Source: an uncultured Eubacteriales bacterium (GTDB lineage Bacteria; Bacillota; Clostridia; Peptostreptococcales; Anaerovoracaceae). From it: a DNA stretch of 7,692 bases. The DNA lies in the NCBI GenBank assembly GCA_902797405.1, contig CADBSP010000070.1, positions 1 to 7,692 of the forward strand, given 5' to 3'. Positions 1 to 5,661 of this stretch are shown in pieces (within the stretch, counting starts at the first letter, position 1; every line of letters starts with the position of its first letter). The notes under the pieces are model-generated. The model was given only the letters and a program-made list of their open reading frames with translations, made no database searches and had not been told where the DNA came from. The position numbers and the translations under genes are program-made.

Positions 1-269
1 CCCATCACTCTGTCGTCTACAGAATCACGCGCAGTTAAAAAAAGCACCGGAACATCGATACCTTTTTCCCTTGCTTTGGAAAGCACCTGGAATCCGTCCA
101 TATAAGGCATCATCACATCCAAAATGGCTGCATCATACTCGGCAGATTCCAAATAGTCCAGTGCAGACTCTCCATCAAAAACGGAGTCCACGCTATAGCC
201 TTCTTCGGTCAATCTCTTTGTCAGAATCGAGTTTAAATCTCTTTCATCTTCGGCAAATAATAATCTCAT
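1..269 (-). CDS. OmpR/PhoB-type response regulator, N-terminal receiver domain (partial)
   Basis: This is the first 89 residues of a two-component response regulator; the rest, including any DNA-binding domain, lies beyond the left edge. The protein opens MRLLFAEDERD, giving the acidic pair E7/D8 that binds Mg2+. The phosphoacceptor is D51 in ILDVMMPYMDG, and T79 in VLFLTAR is the conserved switch Thr. These residues define a CheY-like receiver domain, and the DVMMPxMDG style is usual for OmpR/PhoB-family regulators in Firmicutes. The start is firm because an in-frame TAG (270-272) directly precedes the ATG; no clear Shine-Dalgarno is seen. A three-codon in-frame mini-ORF (ATG GTT AGT TAG) abuts the start. 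The 153-base gap from the phosphorylase suggests its own promoter, although none is convincing. A partner histidine kinase would be expected further left. What it regulates cannot be told from this fragment. Confidence 0.93.
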   Translation of the reverse strand, partial: MRLLFAEDERDLNSILTKRLTEEGYSVDSVFDGESALDYLESAEYDAAILDVMMPYMDGFQVLSKAREKGIDVPVLFLTARDSVDDRVM

Positions 270-423
270 CTAACTAACCATAGTCCAATTATCGTCTGAT
301 CTTTGGATTATCCTTTCTCCCAAATCGCAGGTTCTTTCTAATCCATTCATTATGTTAAGCTACACTTCTTCACGTATAACTCTACAATAATTAGATTAGA
401 AAAATATTAAGAAAAAAATTGCC
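270..423. other. Intergenic region upstream of the response regulator
   Basis: This 154-base AT-rich spacer lies between the phosphorylase stop and the response-regulator start, with both genes reading leftward. It should hold the end of the phosphorylase transcript and probably the regulator's promoter. On the minus strand a run of seven T (from about position 418) follows the phosphorylase stop, but no GC-rich stem precedes it. A possible minus-strand -10 (TTATAC, about 376-381) has only a poor -35. The widely spaced 9-base inverted repeat TTTCTAATC/GATTAGAAA (335-343, 394-402) may be chance in such AT-rich DNA. No gene, RNA or confident regulatory site is called. Confidence 0.5.
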
Positions 424-1215
424 TCATATTCTCCTTGCGATTTCAAATGCCAAATATAATTTGTCCAAGTCATGATTTGCTGCAGATAACTCAGCCACAT
501 CATAAACGGGTTCATCGAGCACATCTCCGGTCATTAGGAAACAGTATAATTCCCAACCATAGAAATCGCAAACCGCCTGTGCACCGGAAACTTCCATATC
601 AACTGCTATGCAGCCTTCATTTCTGCGCGCGTCCATCTGGCCTCTGGTCTCTCTGTACCAGGTGTCCGTGGTCCAGCAGTATCCTTTAACATATGGAGCA
701 CCGATTTCATCAAAAATCTCGCCGACCTTCTTCGAACCTGTTACTTCAATATAGTCCGACGGTGGTGCGTAATGATAGGACATCCCCTCATCTCTATATG
801 CTTTAGTTGGCACGACGTATTTCCCTTTGGTTTTACTTTGATCCAAAGCCCCTGCTGATCCGAACATAATGTATTTGGTGGCACCAATAAGCCAGTTTGA
901 CTCCGTTATGTTTATACCTGCGGCCACGGAGCCGATATTACAAAGAAGGATTCCTATTCTAAGTTTTTCAACGTTCTCGGACTCACCCCGATTTATGTTC
1001 TTTTCTTTTGGTATTTCAAAAGTATAAATGGGTATATTTCCTCCGCAAGACCCGATCTCAGCTGCCTTCTGTGCATTAAACGTCTCCAGAGCCTCTTCAA
1101 AAATAATCCTGGAGAATGTAAGGATACAAATATCGCAAATATGCTTTTGTGGCCCATAGTAATCCTCCGGTTTAATAATGGGTTCTGTTTTCACATCGTA
1201 GGAATCGGTAATCAT
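424..1215 (-). CDS. Nucleoside phosphorylase (PNP/UDP family, uridine-phosphorylase-like)
   Basis: A 263-residue enzyme of the PNP_UDP_1 fold, which splits nucleosides with phosphate into a free base and ribose-1-phosphate (or related substrates) in the cytoplasm for salvage. Family landmarks occur in order: a Gly-containing core strand around LLCNIGSVAAG (90-100), FGSAGAL (118-124), YRDEGMSYHYAPP (140-152), TTDTWYRET (182-190), the ribose-contacting VDMEVSGAQAV (205-215, with E208), and the TGDVLD stretch (229-234), where D231 sits where the family has its catalytic Asp. The TTDxxYRET block favours the uridine-phosphorylase-like branch, but sequence alone does not settle whether the substrate is a purine or pyrimidine nucleoside. 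Length is normal. The start has a strong AAGGAGG. It lies 29 bases after hflX and is probably cotranscribed with it. No frameshift or missing block is seen. Confidence 0.9.
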   Translation of the reverse strand: MITDSYDVKTEPIIKPEDYYGPQKHICDICILTFSRIIFEEALETFNAQKAAEIGSCGGNIPIYTFEIPKEKNINRGESENVEKLRIGILLCNIGSVAAGINITESNWLIGATKYIMFGSAGALDQSKTKGKYVVPTKAYRDEGMSYHYAPPSDYIEVTGSKKVGEIFDEIGAPYVKGYCWTTDTWYRETRGQMDARRNEGCIAVDMEVSGAQAVCDFYGWELYCFLMTGDVLDEPVYDVAELSAANHDLDKLYLAFEIARRI

Positions 1216-1219
1216 CTTG

Positions 1220-1226
1220 CCTCCTT
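1220..1226 (-). promoter_or_regulatory. Shine-Dalgarno of the nucleoside phosphorylase
   Basis: On the minus strand AAGGAGG precedes the ATG with a four-base spacer (CAAG). It is a near-perfect site, slightly closer than usual, and fixes the start at position 1215. It lies in the 29-base gap after the hflX stop, so the phosphorylase can be translated efficiently from a shared mRNA. Confidence 0.85.
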
Positions 1227-1244
1227 ATAACTCTATTTCACCTT

Positions 1245-2534
1245 TTATTTTCGCATATATGCTTTAATTAGAATCCCCTCATCCAAGTATTCTTCCGCTA
1301 CAATCTGTCCGTTTTTCCTGATTTGAGTAAGCCTGGCGGTCTCACTATATGGGATGACTTTCTCAATATATGTTCTGGACTCCTTTAAAACATCCATAAT
1401 GGCCGCAAACAAAATGTCTATTCCTTGCCCTGTTTTTGCACTTATTTCAACAGATTGTGATGCCACCGAATCTCTCAATCCAAATGCGGACATCTGCTCA
1501 AATTCTTCAGAATCATTCTGTTCAATCAAATCCACTTTATTGAATGCAGTAACCACCGGTTTATTTCGTATTCCTAAATCACCTAGCGTGTCATATACCA
1601 CTTTCATATGCAAATCCAAATCAGTTGATGATGCATCAACCATATGCAGAATGACGTCTGCATATTTTGCTTCCTCCAACGTACTTCTGAATGCATCCAC
1701 CAATTGATGAGGTAGCTTATTAATGAACCCAACGGTATCCGTCAAAAGAACTTCCTGTCCTCCAGGCAGTTTGCAAATTCTGGTTGTAGGATCCAATGTG
1801 GCAAAGAGCTTATCTTCCGCCAGAATCTCGGCAGAAGTCAACCTATTTAGCAAAGTCGACTTGCCTGCATTAGTATAGCCCACTATAGCAATTACAGGAG
1901 TCACAGCAGCTGTTCTTTTCTTTCTCGTGGTTTCTCTAACCCTCTCCATGCTCTTAATGTCTCTGGAGAGGCTATCCACACGCCTTTGTATCGCGCGGCG
2001 ATCGGATTCCAATTTGCTTTCACCTGGACCTCTGGTACCTATTCCTCCACCTAATCTGGAAAGTGCAGTGCCTTTACCCGTCAGTCTGGACGCCCGATAT
2101 TTCAATTGAGCCATCTCCACTTGGATTTTACCTTCTTTCGTGGTTGCTCTTCCTGCGAAGATATCCAGAATAAGCATGGTTCTGTCTACAACCTTGGATT
2201 CTAAGAATTCCGCCAGGTTCCTATGTTGAGCGGGAGTTAATTCATCATCACAGAGCAAAGCATCCGCTTCCAAGGATTCCATTAGTTCCTTTATTTCCTG
2301 AGCTTTTCCTTTACCAACATATGTGGCTCTGTCGGGAACATTCAGATTTTGAACGACAAAAGCAACCGCTTCTCCTCCGGCTGTTTTCAATAATTCTTCC
2401 AGTTCCAAAAGAGATGCATCTGCTCTTTCCTCATCACCACATGAAACAGCAACCAGAATATATCTTTCACATTCATCCCTTCGAGTTTCATGAATCTTAT
2501 TCTTTTTTTCAGGCGTCATTATTTCTTTTGTCAT
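1245..2534 (-). CDS. hflX: HflX, ribosome-associated GTPase
   Basis: HflX is a cytoplasmic GTPase that binds the 50S ribosomal subunit; in studied bacteria it splits stalled or stress-hibernating 70S ribosomes. The 429-residue length is normal. The N-terminal HflX domain (about 24-195) includes NLNVPDRATYVGKGK (63-77) and the Gly-rich linker LGGGIGTRGPGE (161-172), both hallmarks of the family. A helical connector (about 175-208) leads to the G domain. There the G1 loop GYTNAGKS (219-226), G2 DPTTR (248-252), G3 DTVGF (266-270), G4 NKVD (332-335) and G5 SAK (365-367) are all intact. A C-terminal tail to residue 429 carries a typical EEYLDEGILIKAY end. The start could be M1 or M6; neither has a strong Shine-Dalgarno. 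It is the first gene of a probable hflX-phosphorylase unit and is divergent from the PPTase gene. Confidence 0.97.
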   Translation of the reverse strand: MTKEIMTPEKKNKIHETRRDECERYILVAVSCGDEERADASLLELEELLKTAGGEAVAFVVQNLNVPDRATYVGKGKAQEIKELMESLEADALLCDDELTPAQHRNLAEFLESKVVDRTMLILDIFAGRATTKEGKIQVEMAQLKYRASRLTGKGTALSRLGGGIGTRGPGESKLESDRRAIQRRVDSLSRDIKSMERVRETTRKKRTAAVTPVIAIVGYTNAGKSTLLNRLTSAEILAEDKLFATLDPTTRICKLPGGQEVLLTDTVGFINKLPHQLVDAFRSTLEEAKYADVILHMVDASSTDLDLHMKVVYDTLGDLGIRNKPVVTAFNKVDLIEQNDSEEFEQMSAFGLRDSVASQSVEISAKTGQGIDILFAAIMDVLKESRTYIEKVIPYSETARLTQIRKNGQIVAEEYLDEGILIKAYMRK

Positions 2535-2587
2535 TATACTTTTCTATTTTACGTATGTCTTATGCTTAACTGGCAATGTCTGTTTCC

Positions 2588-2620
2588 GGTTTATCCATTA
2601 TACATTATAATTGATAAACC
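2588..2620. promoter_or_regulatory. Perfect 8-base inverted repeat at the hflX promoter (possible operator)
   Basis: GGTTTATC (2588-2595) and its exact reverse complement GATAAACC (2613-2620) are separated by 17 bases. The right arm touches the -35 hexamer of the predicted hflX promoter, the left arm covers its expected start point, and the -10 lies between them. Two arms flanking a promoter core in this way fit a dimeric repressor site. However, the 25-base centre-to-centre distance is not a whole number of helical turns, and no regulator is known from this sequence. Confidence 0.35.
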
Positions 2621-2624
2621 ACAA
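2597..2624 (-). promoter_or_regulatory. Predicted sigma-A promoter of hflX
   Basis: Read on the minus strand, TTGTGG (2624-2619) is followed after 16 bases by a consensus TATAAT (2602-2597). Transcription should start near 2590, leaving a leader of about 55 bases before the hflX ATG. A second overlapping TATAAT (2609-2604) lies seven bases upstream but has no matching -35. The -35 is only partly consensus, so the call rests mainly on the perfect -10 and its position. Confidence 0.6.
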
Positions 2625-2726
2625 CACCTGTCATCTTCATGCGATCTTATTCTTATTTAATCCAATTAGTCAGCATTGTCATGCAGTTATGGGGATACCA
2701 CTCTTATATGCTATCGTCCTTCTATG

Positions 2727-2735
2727 TGTTATACT
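2727..2735 (+). promoter_or_regulatory. Extended -10 promoter of the phosphopantetheinyl transferase gene
   Basis: TGTTATACT is an extended -10 element (TGnTATACT; the hexamer matches consensus at five of six positions). No good -35 lies 16-18 bases upstream, which extended -10 promoters can tolerate. The usual spacing puts the start site at about 2741-2743, that is at or one or two bases before the ATG at 2743. The mRNA would then be leaderless, matching the absence of a Shine-Dalgarno. Confidence 0.5.
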
Positions 2736-2742
2736 TTATAAC

Positions 2743-3390
2743 ATGAGCGCAGAAAACAGAAACAAACCAGATGGAATTATAGAAGAAACAATAGCAGAAG
2801 GTGTTAAGCTATATCTTTGGGATGCAGACAAAAGCATCCTTTATCCACCCACCGATGAATTGTCTTCCAAACTGCCTTATCATTACATGAACAGATACCG
2901 GGATTCTAAAAATGAAAGCAGAAAACAGCAAGCAATCGGAAGCGGGGTTTTGCTATATAAAATATTAGGTATAAAGAAAGACGATTATTTTCCTATTGGT
3001 CCTCACGGAAAAATAGAAATTAATAATATCAGTATTTCACATTCCAAATCGGTAACCGCCTTGGCAATTGGCGAAACCACAATCGGTGTGGATATCGAGC
3101 ACATTCGGAAAGCTAGCAACAATGTGGTGAACAAATTCTTCCCAAAAGAATTTCGCGAGGAGTATTTGGATGAACTAAAAAATGCAGAATTAGTTAACAA
3201 AGATATGTCTACTGATATCATCCGAGATGAATTATTCACAGTCTTTTGGACCCGCCTGGAAGCATCTCTTAAAGCCGACGGAAGAGGTCTCTCCGTACCT
3301 CGTGATGAAATACAATCCGTCATTTCAAACTATACGATAATTACAAAAAAAAGAGATGGTCTAATTATCTCTGTAGCTATCAGCATTTAG
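2743..3390 (+). CDS. Sfp-type 4'-phosphopantetheinyl transferase
   Basis: This enzyme family moves the phosphopantetheine arm of coenzyme A onto a Ser of acyl- or peptidyl-carrier proteins. From the ATG at 2743 it has 215 residues, close to Sfp. Visible landmarks are GPHGKIEINNISISHSKS (86-103, with H100 of the SHS motif), the Mg2+-binding GVDIE (115-119, D117 and E119), FF..EF (132-137), and WTRLEASLKADGRGLSVP (169-186) with W169, E173 and K177. The Lys of the usual WxxKE motif is Leu172 here. The frame stays open upstream to a TTG at 2611, and an ATG at 2689 would add a hydrophobic N-terminus. The 2743 start is preferred because the family domain begins soon after it and the only good promoter signal ends just before it; none of the candidate starts has a Shine-Dalgarno. 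No carrier protein or NRPS/PKS gene is nearby, so the substrate is unknown. Confidence 0.88.
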   Translation: MSAENRNKPDGIIEETIAEGVKLYLWDADKSILYPPTDELSSKLPYHYMNRYRDSKNESRKQQAIGSGVLLYKILGIKKDDYFPIGPHGKIEINNISISHSKSVTALAIGETTIGVDIEHIRKASNNVVNKFFPKEFREEYLDELKNAELVNKDMSTDIIRDELFTVFWTRLEASLKADGRGLSVPRDEIQSVISNYTIITKKRDGLIISVAISI

Positions 3391-3396
3391 TACAAA

Positions 3397-3431
3397 CATG
3401 AGCTACCGTACCCCGAAAGGTTAGCTACATG
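3397..3431. terminator. Imperfect hairpin between convergent genes (possible bidirectional terminator)
   Basis: The arms 3397-3407 and 3419-3431 pair over 11 base pairs with two one-base bulges around an 11-base loop. The hairpin sits in the 71-base gap between the facing stop codons of the PPTase gene and cbiB, where a shared terminator would be expected. No T-run follows on the plus strand and only a short T-rich patch follows on the minus strand, so it is not a canonical intrinsic terminator. Confidence 0.35.
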
Positions 3432-3453
3432 TCGCTACATATCGCAACATGCA
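3424..3453. repeat. Three tandem copies of a degenerate 10-mer
   Basis: GCTACATGTC, GCTACATATC and GCAACATGCA lie end to end in the spacer just downstream of the cbiB stop. The first copy overlaps the right arm of the hairpin. The copies differ at one to four positions. This may be a small slippage product with no function. Confidence 0.45.
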
Positions 3454-3461
3454 ATAGCAAA

Positions 3462-4466
3462 TCACATCACAATAAACGCAATTAATAATCTGATAGAAAT
3501 AAAAGTAATCAAACTGGCTATCGAAGTCACATACATTAGTCTTACCGATCTATTTATGTCCTCTGCTTCAGGATATCTATCAGGATTACCCAGAGTTGCT
3601 TTTTCATATCTCTTTCCAAAATAATACGCATCTCCTCCCAATTGAATGTTCAAGGCTCCTGCCCAGACAGACTCAGGATTTCCGCTGTTTGGACTCAGGT
3701 GTTTTAATCGATCCCTTTTCCACATTTTAAATGCATTACTTCTATCCAGGTTAAGAACTCCTGCCATCAGAACACCTACCAGGGCGGTAATCCTGGCAGG
3801 AATAAAGTTCAATATGTCATCCATTCTCGCGGAAAAGCTTCCAAAATATTTATATCTATCATTTCTGTACCCCACCATTGAATCCAGGGTATTCGTTGCC
3901 TTATATAAAAACCCTAAAGGTATTCCTCCAATTGTCATATAAAATAGCGGGGCAACTACACCGTCCGAGGTGCTTTCGGCAACAGTTTCTATGCAGGCCT
4001 TTATAACTTCCTCCATGCTCAGATTGCTTGTATCCCTGCCAACGATTCTCGCGACTTGATTCCTGGCTCCATACAAGTCACCTTGTCTCACCTTTTGATA
4101 GACCATATAAGCCTCTTTGGCAAGCGTCCTGGCAGAAAGTATTTGCCAGCACCAAAACACCTCAACAATCAATCTAATAACTTGCCCCCAAAACCCGAAA
4201 AGCACTTTTGTAATCAGAAGCAAAACAAAAAACGGAATCAAAAAAGAAACAGCTATAACAACTATTCCTAAGATACTTCCACCTATGAGTTCTCCCCCTT
4301 TGTTCGCAGGGCAAAACTTTCTGATAACCGACTCCAAAGCAGAGATCATCTTTCCAATTAAAACAATAGGATGAGGAATGGCATCAGGATCACCTAGGAA
4401 GGAGTCTAATACAAAACCCAGAATTAGCACTATCGGAATTTCAAACAACAAATCAAAGGCTTTCAC
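3462..4466 (-). CDS. cbiB: CbiB, adenosylcobinamide-phosphate synthase
   Basis: CbiB is an integral membrane enzyme that joins (R)-1-amino-2-propanol phosphate to the corrin ring side chain, giving (adenosyl)cobinamide phosphate. The 334-residue protein has a typical N-terminal membrane segment (about 8-25) followed by GDP..PHP..IGK (25-39), a second hydrophobic stretch (62-90), SARTLAKEA (111-119), VGRDTSNLS (142-150), and the highly conserved ETVAESTSDGVVAPLFY (160-176). YKATNTLDSMVGYRN (188-202), SARMDD (212-217) and a C-terminal membrane segment (313-332) follow. The start is GTG, chosen because a GGAGG lies six bases upstream and the frame then begins with the usual hydrophobic N-terminus. 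It overlaps the end of cobD, whose product supplies its substrate. It is the last gene of the operon here. Confidence 0.97.
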   Translation of the reverse strand: MKAFDLLFEIPIVLILGFVLDSFLGDPDAIPHPIVLIGKMISALESVIRKFCPANKGGELIGGSILGIVVIAVSFLIPFFVLLLITKVLFGFWGQVIRLIVEVFWCWQILSARTLAKEAYMVYQKVRQGDLYGARNQVARIVGRDTSNLSMEEVIKACIETVAESTSDGVVAPLFYMTIGGIPLGFLYKATNTLDSMVGYRNDRYKYFGSFSARMDDILNFIPARITALVGVLMAGVLNLDRSNAFKMWKRDRLKHLSPNSGNPESVWAGALNIQLGGDAYYFGKRYEKATLGNPDRYPEAEDINRSVRLMYVTSIASLITFISIRLLIAFIVM

Positions 4467-5619
4467 GAATGGCCTCCATCAAAAGATTGTTTTCCCTCGG
4501 CATCCTAATTGCAATGCGATAAGCACCTTTGTTTTTCGGAGGACTGATTCCCTCATAGTTTTCGCAATTCCTTATAAGGTATCCTTTCTCTTTCAATTTG
4601 TCATCCAGAGCCCAAGGACCAAAAAAGAATATGAAATTAGCAGACGGAGTTACAACATCCATACCCAATTCCGTGAGCAAACTGCATAAACGAATTCTTT
4701 CTGCTCTAATAATCTCTCTGGTTTTAAAGATGTATGTCTCCTCAGCATTCTCAGTTTCAGTATTATCAAGTCCCAGCGCTGCCAGACCGGCTATCTCGGC
4801 AGGCTTGGAAACTGCCCACGGTTGACCACTTTCCAAAAGAAGTTTCGCTATATCCCGATCGCCGCAAAGAATGTATCCCAATCTTAGACCCGCCATAGCA
4901 TATGTCTTAGTGAATGACCTTAGAACCATTAAATTCTTTTCTTCCAAAACAAAAGGAATGACCGTCAGCTTTCCTTCTTCATCTGTTAATTCTAAAAAGC
5001 ATTCGTCCACTACGAGGTATGTATCCTTGTTTCCACATGCTTCTATCAGCCGCATCATGATTGATTCATCAACCGAAACACCTGTAGGATTGGCAGGATT
5101 ACAAATGAAAACCAAATCGTAATCATCTGATTCAACTCTATCGATCAAATCCTCCTCTATCCTATAGCCATTCTCCTTTTTGGAATAATAGAATTCTATA
5201 TCAAAATCAGCTCTATTTAAGGCTTCCTCATATTCGGAAAATGCAGGTGCAACGATAAGCGCTCGCCTGGATCCGCCTCTTGTTTTTATAACCGGTGGTA
5301 TCCTTAGAATCAAATCAGCCGCACCACTTCCACAAACGATTTGATTTGCTTCGATTCTGTGCTCATTATAGGGTTTAGGGGTATCCGATTTATCGTCCTT
5401 TCTATTGCAAATAAAGAACTCCTTTAATTTCTCGGTATAGAAAGAAGCGATGTCCTCTCTTAGTTTCCGTTGCTTTGTATCCGGATAAACTTCACATTCA
5501 GAAACAGAATTAATAATTGCCCTTTTTATTTCTTCCGGCATGCCAAGGGGCGATAGATTGACTGAGAAATCCATCCTTATATCGGAGTATTCATAAATGT
5601 TTCCACCATGTTTATCCAT
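4453..5619 (-). CDS. cobD: CobD, PLP-dependent L-threonine-O-3-phosphate decarboxylase
   Basis: CobD decarboxylates threonine phosphate to (R)-1-amino-2-propanol phosphate, the linker of the lower axial ligand of B12. It is a 388-residue fold-type I aminotransferase relative. Visible features are HGGN (4-7) and DFSVNLSPLG (17-26), both characteristic of CobD rather than general aminotransferases, then GSGAAD (97-102), CNPANPTG (173-180), D205 in VVDE, and the PLP Schiff-base Lys238 in SFTKTYAMAGLRLGY. The C-terminal YRIAIRMPREN (367-377) holds the carboxylate-binding Arg. A hydrophilic stretch at about 68-91 looks like an insertion before the GSGA strand. No C-terminal zinc-type extension is present. 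The related histidinol-phosphate aminotransferase HisC is the main alternative, but the operon context argues strongly for CobD. An AAAGAGG lies 11 bases before the ATG. Confidence 0.93.
   Translation of the reverse strand: MDKHGGNIYEYSDIRMDFSVNLSPLGMPEEIKRAIINSVSECEVYPDTKQRKLREDIASFYTEKLKEFFICNRKDDKSDTPKPYNEHRIEANQIVCGSGAADLILRIPPVIKTRGGSRRALIVAPAFSEYEEALNRADFDIEFYYSKKENGYRIEEDLIDRVESDDYDLVFICNPANPTGVSVDESIMMRLIEACGNKDTYLVVDECFLELTDEEGKLTVIPFVLEEKNLMVLRSFTKTYAMAGLRLGYILCGDRDIAKLLLESGQPWAVSKPAEIAGLAALGLDNTETENAEETYIFKTREIIRAERIRLCSLLTELGMDVVTPSANFIFFFGPWALDDKLKEKGYLIRNCENYEGISPPKNKGAYRIAIRMPRENNLLMEAIRESL
4473..4477 (-). promoter_or_regulatory. Shine-Dalgarno of cbiB inside the end of cobD
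   Basis: GGAGG on the minus strand stands six bases before the cbiB GTG and lies within the last codons of cobD. Together with the 14-base overlap it indicates that cbiB translation is coupled to cobD translation. It also decides in favour of the GTG start. Confidence 0.85.
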
Positions 5620-5661
5620 TCTTATCCATACCTCTTTGTACTTATCGAATGATTTTTCACA

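Noticed and set aside
335..402. 9-base inverted repeat TTTCTAATC/GATTAGAAA
   Set aside because: The arms are AT-rich, 50 bases apart, and placed without relation to a convincing promoter, so chance is a sufficient explanation.
408..423. T-run after the phosphorylase stop as an intrinsic terminator
   Set aside because: No stable GC-rich stem precedes the run; the local DNA is simply AT-rich.
2611..2742. TTG (2611) as the true PPTase start
   Set aside because: It would place the start inside the predicted hflX promoter, has no ribosome site, and adds 44 residues outside the family domain, ahead of a good promoter at 2727-2735.
2535..2742. Cobalamin riboswitch or other structured RNA leader
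   Set aside because: No B12-box-like conserved core or suitable structure was found here or in the other gaps; the B12 operon's leader would be to the right of the window.
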